Origin: JAOSJT01 sp035362335
GTDB taxonomy: Bacteria; Bacteroidota; Ignavibacteria; SZUA-365
Assembly: GCA_035362335.1 (NCBI GenBank)
Contig: DAOSDL010000001.1
Location: 186,001 to 250,000, forward strand
Length of the DNA stretch: 64,000 bases
Direction: 5' to 3'
Below are positions 63,535 through 64,000 of the stretch, in pieces. Each line of letters begins with the position of its first letter. Position 1 is the stretch's first letter. The notes below the pieces were generated by a model that worked only from the letters and a program-made list of their open reading frames with translations, had not been told where the DNA came from and searched no databases. The translations under genes and the position numbers were made by a program.

Positions 63535-64000
63535 ATGCACACAGACATCATCCATACGCTATCCGAGGATTATGTGAAGACAGAGGGTCACTCCGTCGAC
63601 ATCGCCCGTGAGTATGCGCTGGTCGAGCGCTGCAAAACGGGCGATATCATGGCATTTCGCGATCTGTACGAGCAGTACAAGCAGCCGTTGTACACCTTGG
63701 CGCGGCGTTTTCACGGCAACGAGCACGACGCGCAGGACAGCGTGCAGGAGGCGTTCATTCAAATGTACCGGGGCATACAGCGATTTCGGCACGAGTCGCG
63801 CCTCGATACATGGATGTATCGCATCGTGATGAATTGCTGCATCAGCAGAACGCGTCCGCGCAGACACGGTGAAGTGCGGGTGGATTTCAGCGGCGAGGAT
63901 GCGCATCCCGACGCCACCGCGGCTGAGGAGGATGTGCTGCTGCGCGAGCTGTTGGAGCAGGAAATCGGCGGCCTGCCTGATCAACAGCGTGCGGTGTTTC
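63535..64000 (+). CDS. ECF-type RNA polymerase sigma factor (C-terminal part beyond the window)
   Basis: About 155 codons are visible from ATG 63535 to the window end. Region 2 is clear: LVERCKTGDIMAFRDLYEQY, LARRFHGNEHDAQDSVQEAF, and region 2.4-like FRHESRLDTWMYRIVMNCCI with the strand-opening aromatic residues. Region 4 begins at GGLPDQQRAVF at the very end. It is a sigma-70 family ECF factor for stress or envelope regulation; its anti-sigma should lie just beyond the window. The short gap to the divergent PDZ gene holds its promoter. Confidence 0.9.
   Translation, partial: MHTDIIHTLSEDYVKTEGHSVDIAREYALVERCKTGDIMAFRDLYEQYKQPLYTLARRFHGNEHDAQDSVQEAFIQMYRGIQRFRHESRLDTWMYRIVMNCCISRTRPRRHGEVRVDFSGEDAHPDATAAEEDVLLRELLEQEIGGLPDQQRAVF

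Overview
The window comes from a member of the Bacteroidota/Ignavibacteriota/Chlorobi assemblage with fairly high GC. The evidence is the N-terminal half of SprA (the type IX secretion translocon), two secreted proteins with type-A sorting tails (one with the NYPNPFNPSTTI signature common in Ignavibacteria and Kapabacteria), a TonB-dependent receptor with carboxypeptidase-regulatory domain next to a DUF4249 lipoprotein, DUF4159/DUF4175-type proteins, and recurrent GTATATTG elements resembling Bacteroidota -7 promoters. Placement below this group is not possible from the sequence alone.

Layout. 1-6.6 kb: sprA (minus strand, running off the window start), divergent from an lptF-lptG pair. 6.7-12.5 kb: queD, a transaldolase/FSA, gcvT, ftsK and a lolA-like gene (the last two overlapping). 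12.9-22.1 kb: one 3049-residue surface protein with highly biased codon use and a T9SS tail, closed by a strong terminator. 22.2-25.8 kb: a tight operon of an M20 hydrolase, dapB, dapA and an LD-carboxypeptidase (lysine/diaminopimelate and murein). 25.8-32 kb: a small ACT-like protein, TonB receptor plus lipoprotein, an unknown coiled-coil protein and an OmpA/TSP3 protein. A 109-bp element with 16-bp perfect inverted ends follows. 32.5-35.8 kb: a sigma-54 activator with a divergent receiver domain, an FAD dehydrogenase and a 49-residue membrane peptide. 35.8-41.4 kb (minus): secreted sugar dehydrogenase, AhpD-like protein, PepT, MacB-type permease, EamA transporter. 41.6-42.9 kb: hypA-hypB. 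42.9-48.4 kb (minus): a five-gene carbamoyl-phosphate/ornithine operon. 48.8-64 kb: envelope genes (GT2, beta-barrel, DUF4175, DUF4159, M23, S9, PDZ), MerR regulator, tRNA-Pro(GGG), RNase HIII, a 93-bp tandem repeat, and an ECF sigma factor cut by the window end.

The most interesting locus is the carbamoyl-phosphate operon. It combines canonical ornithine carbamoyltransferase, carbamate kinase and ornithine aminotransferase with a predicted GTPase of the cyclic-2,3-diphosphoglycerate-synthetase family (COG2403). It also holds an aspartate-carbamoyltransferase homologue in which two substrate-contacting residues are changed to acids (E. coli positions Lys84 to Glu and Gln231 to Asp) while the other checked contacts remain. 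This could be a carbamoyltransferase with a different acceptor. Several other loci (giant surface protein, tandem repeat, inverted-repeat element, atypical receiver domain) deserve a second look.
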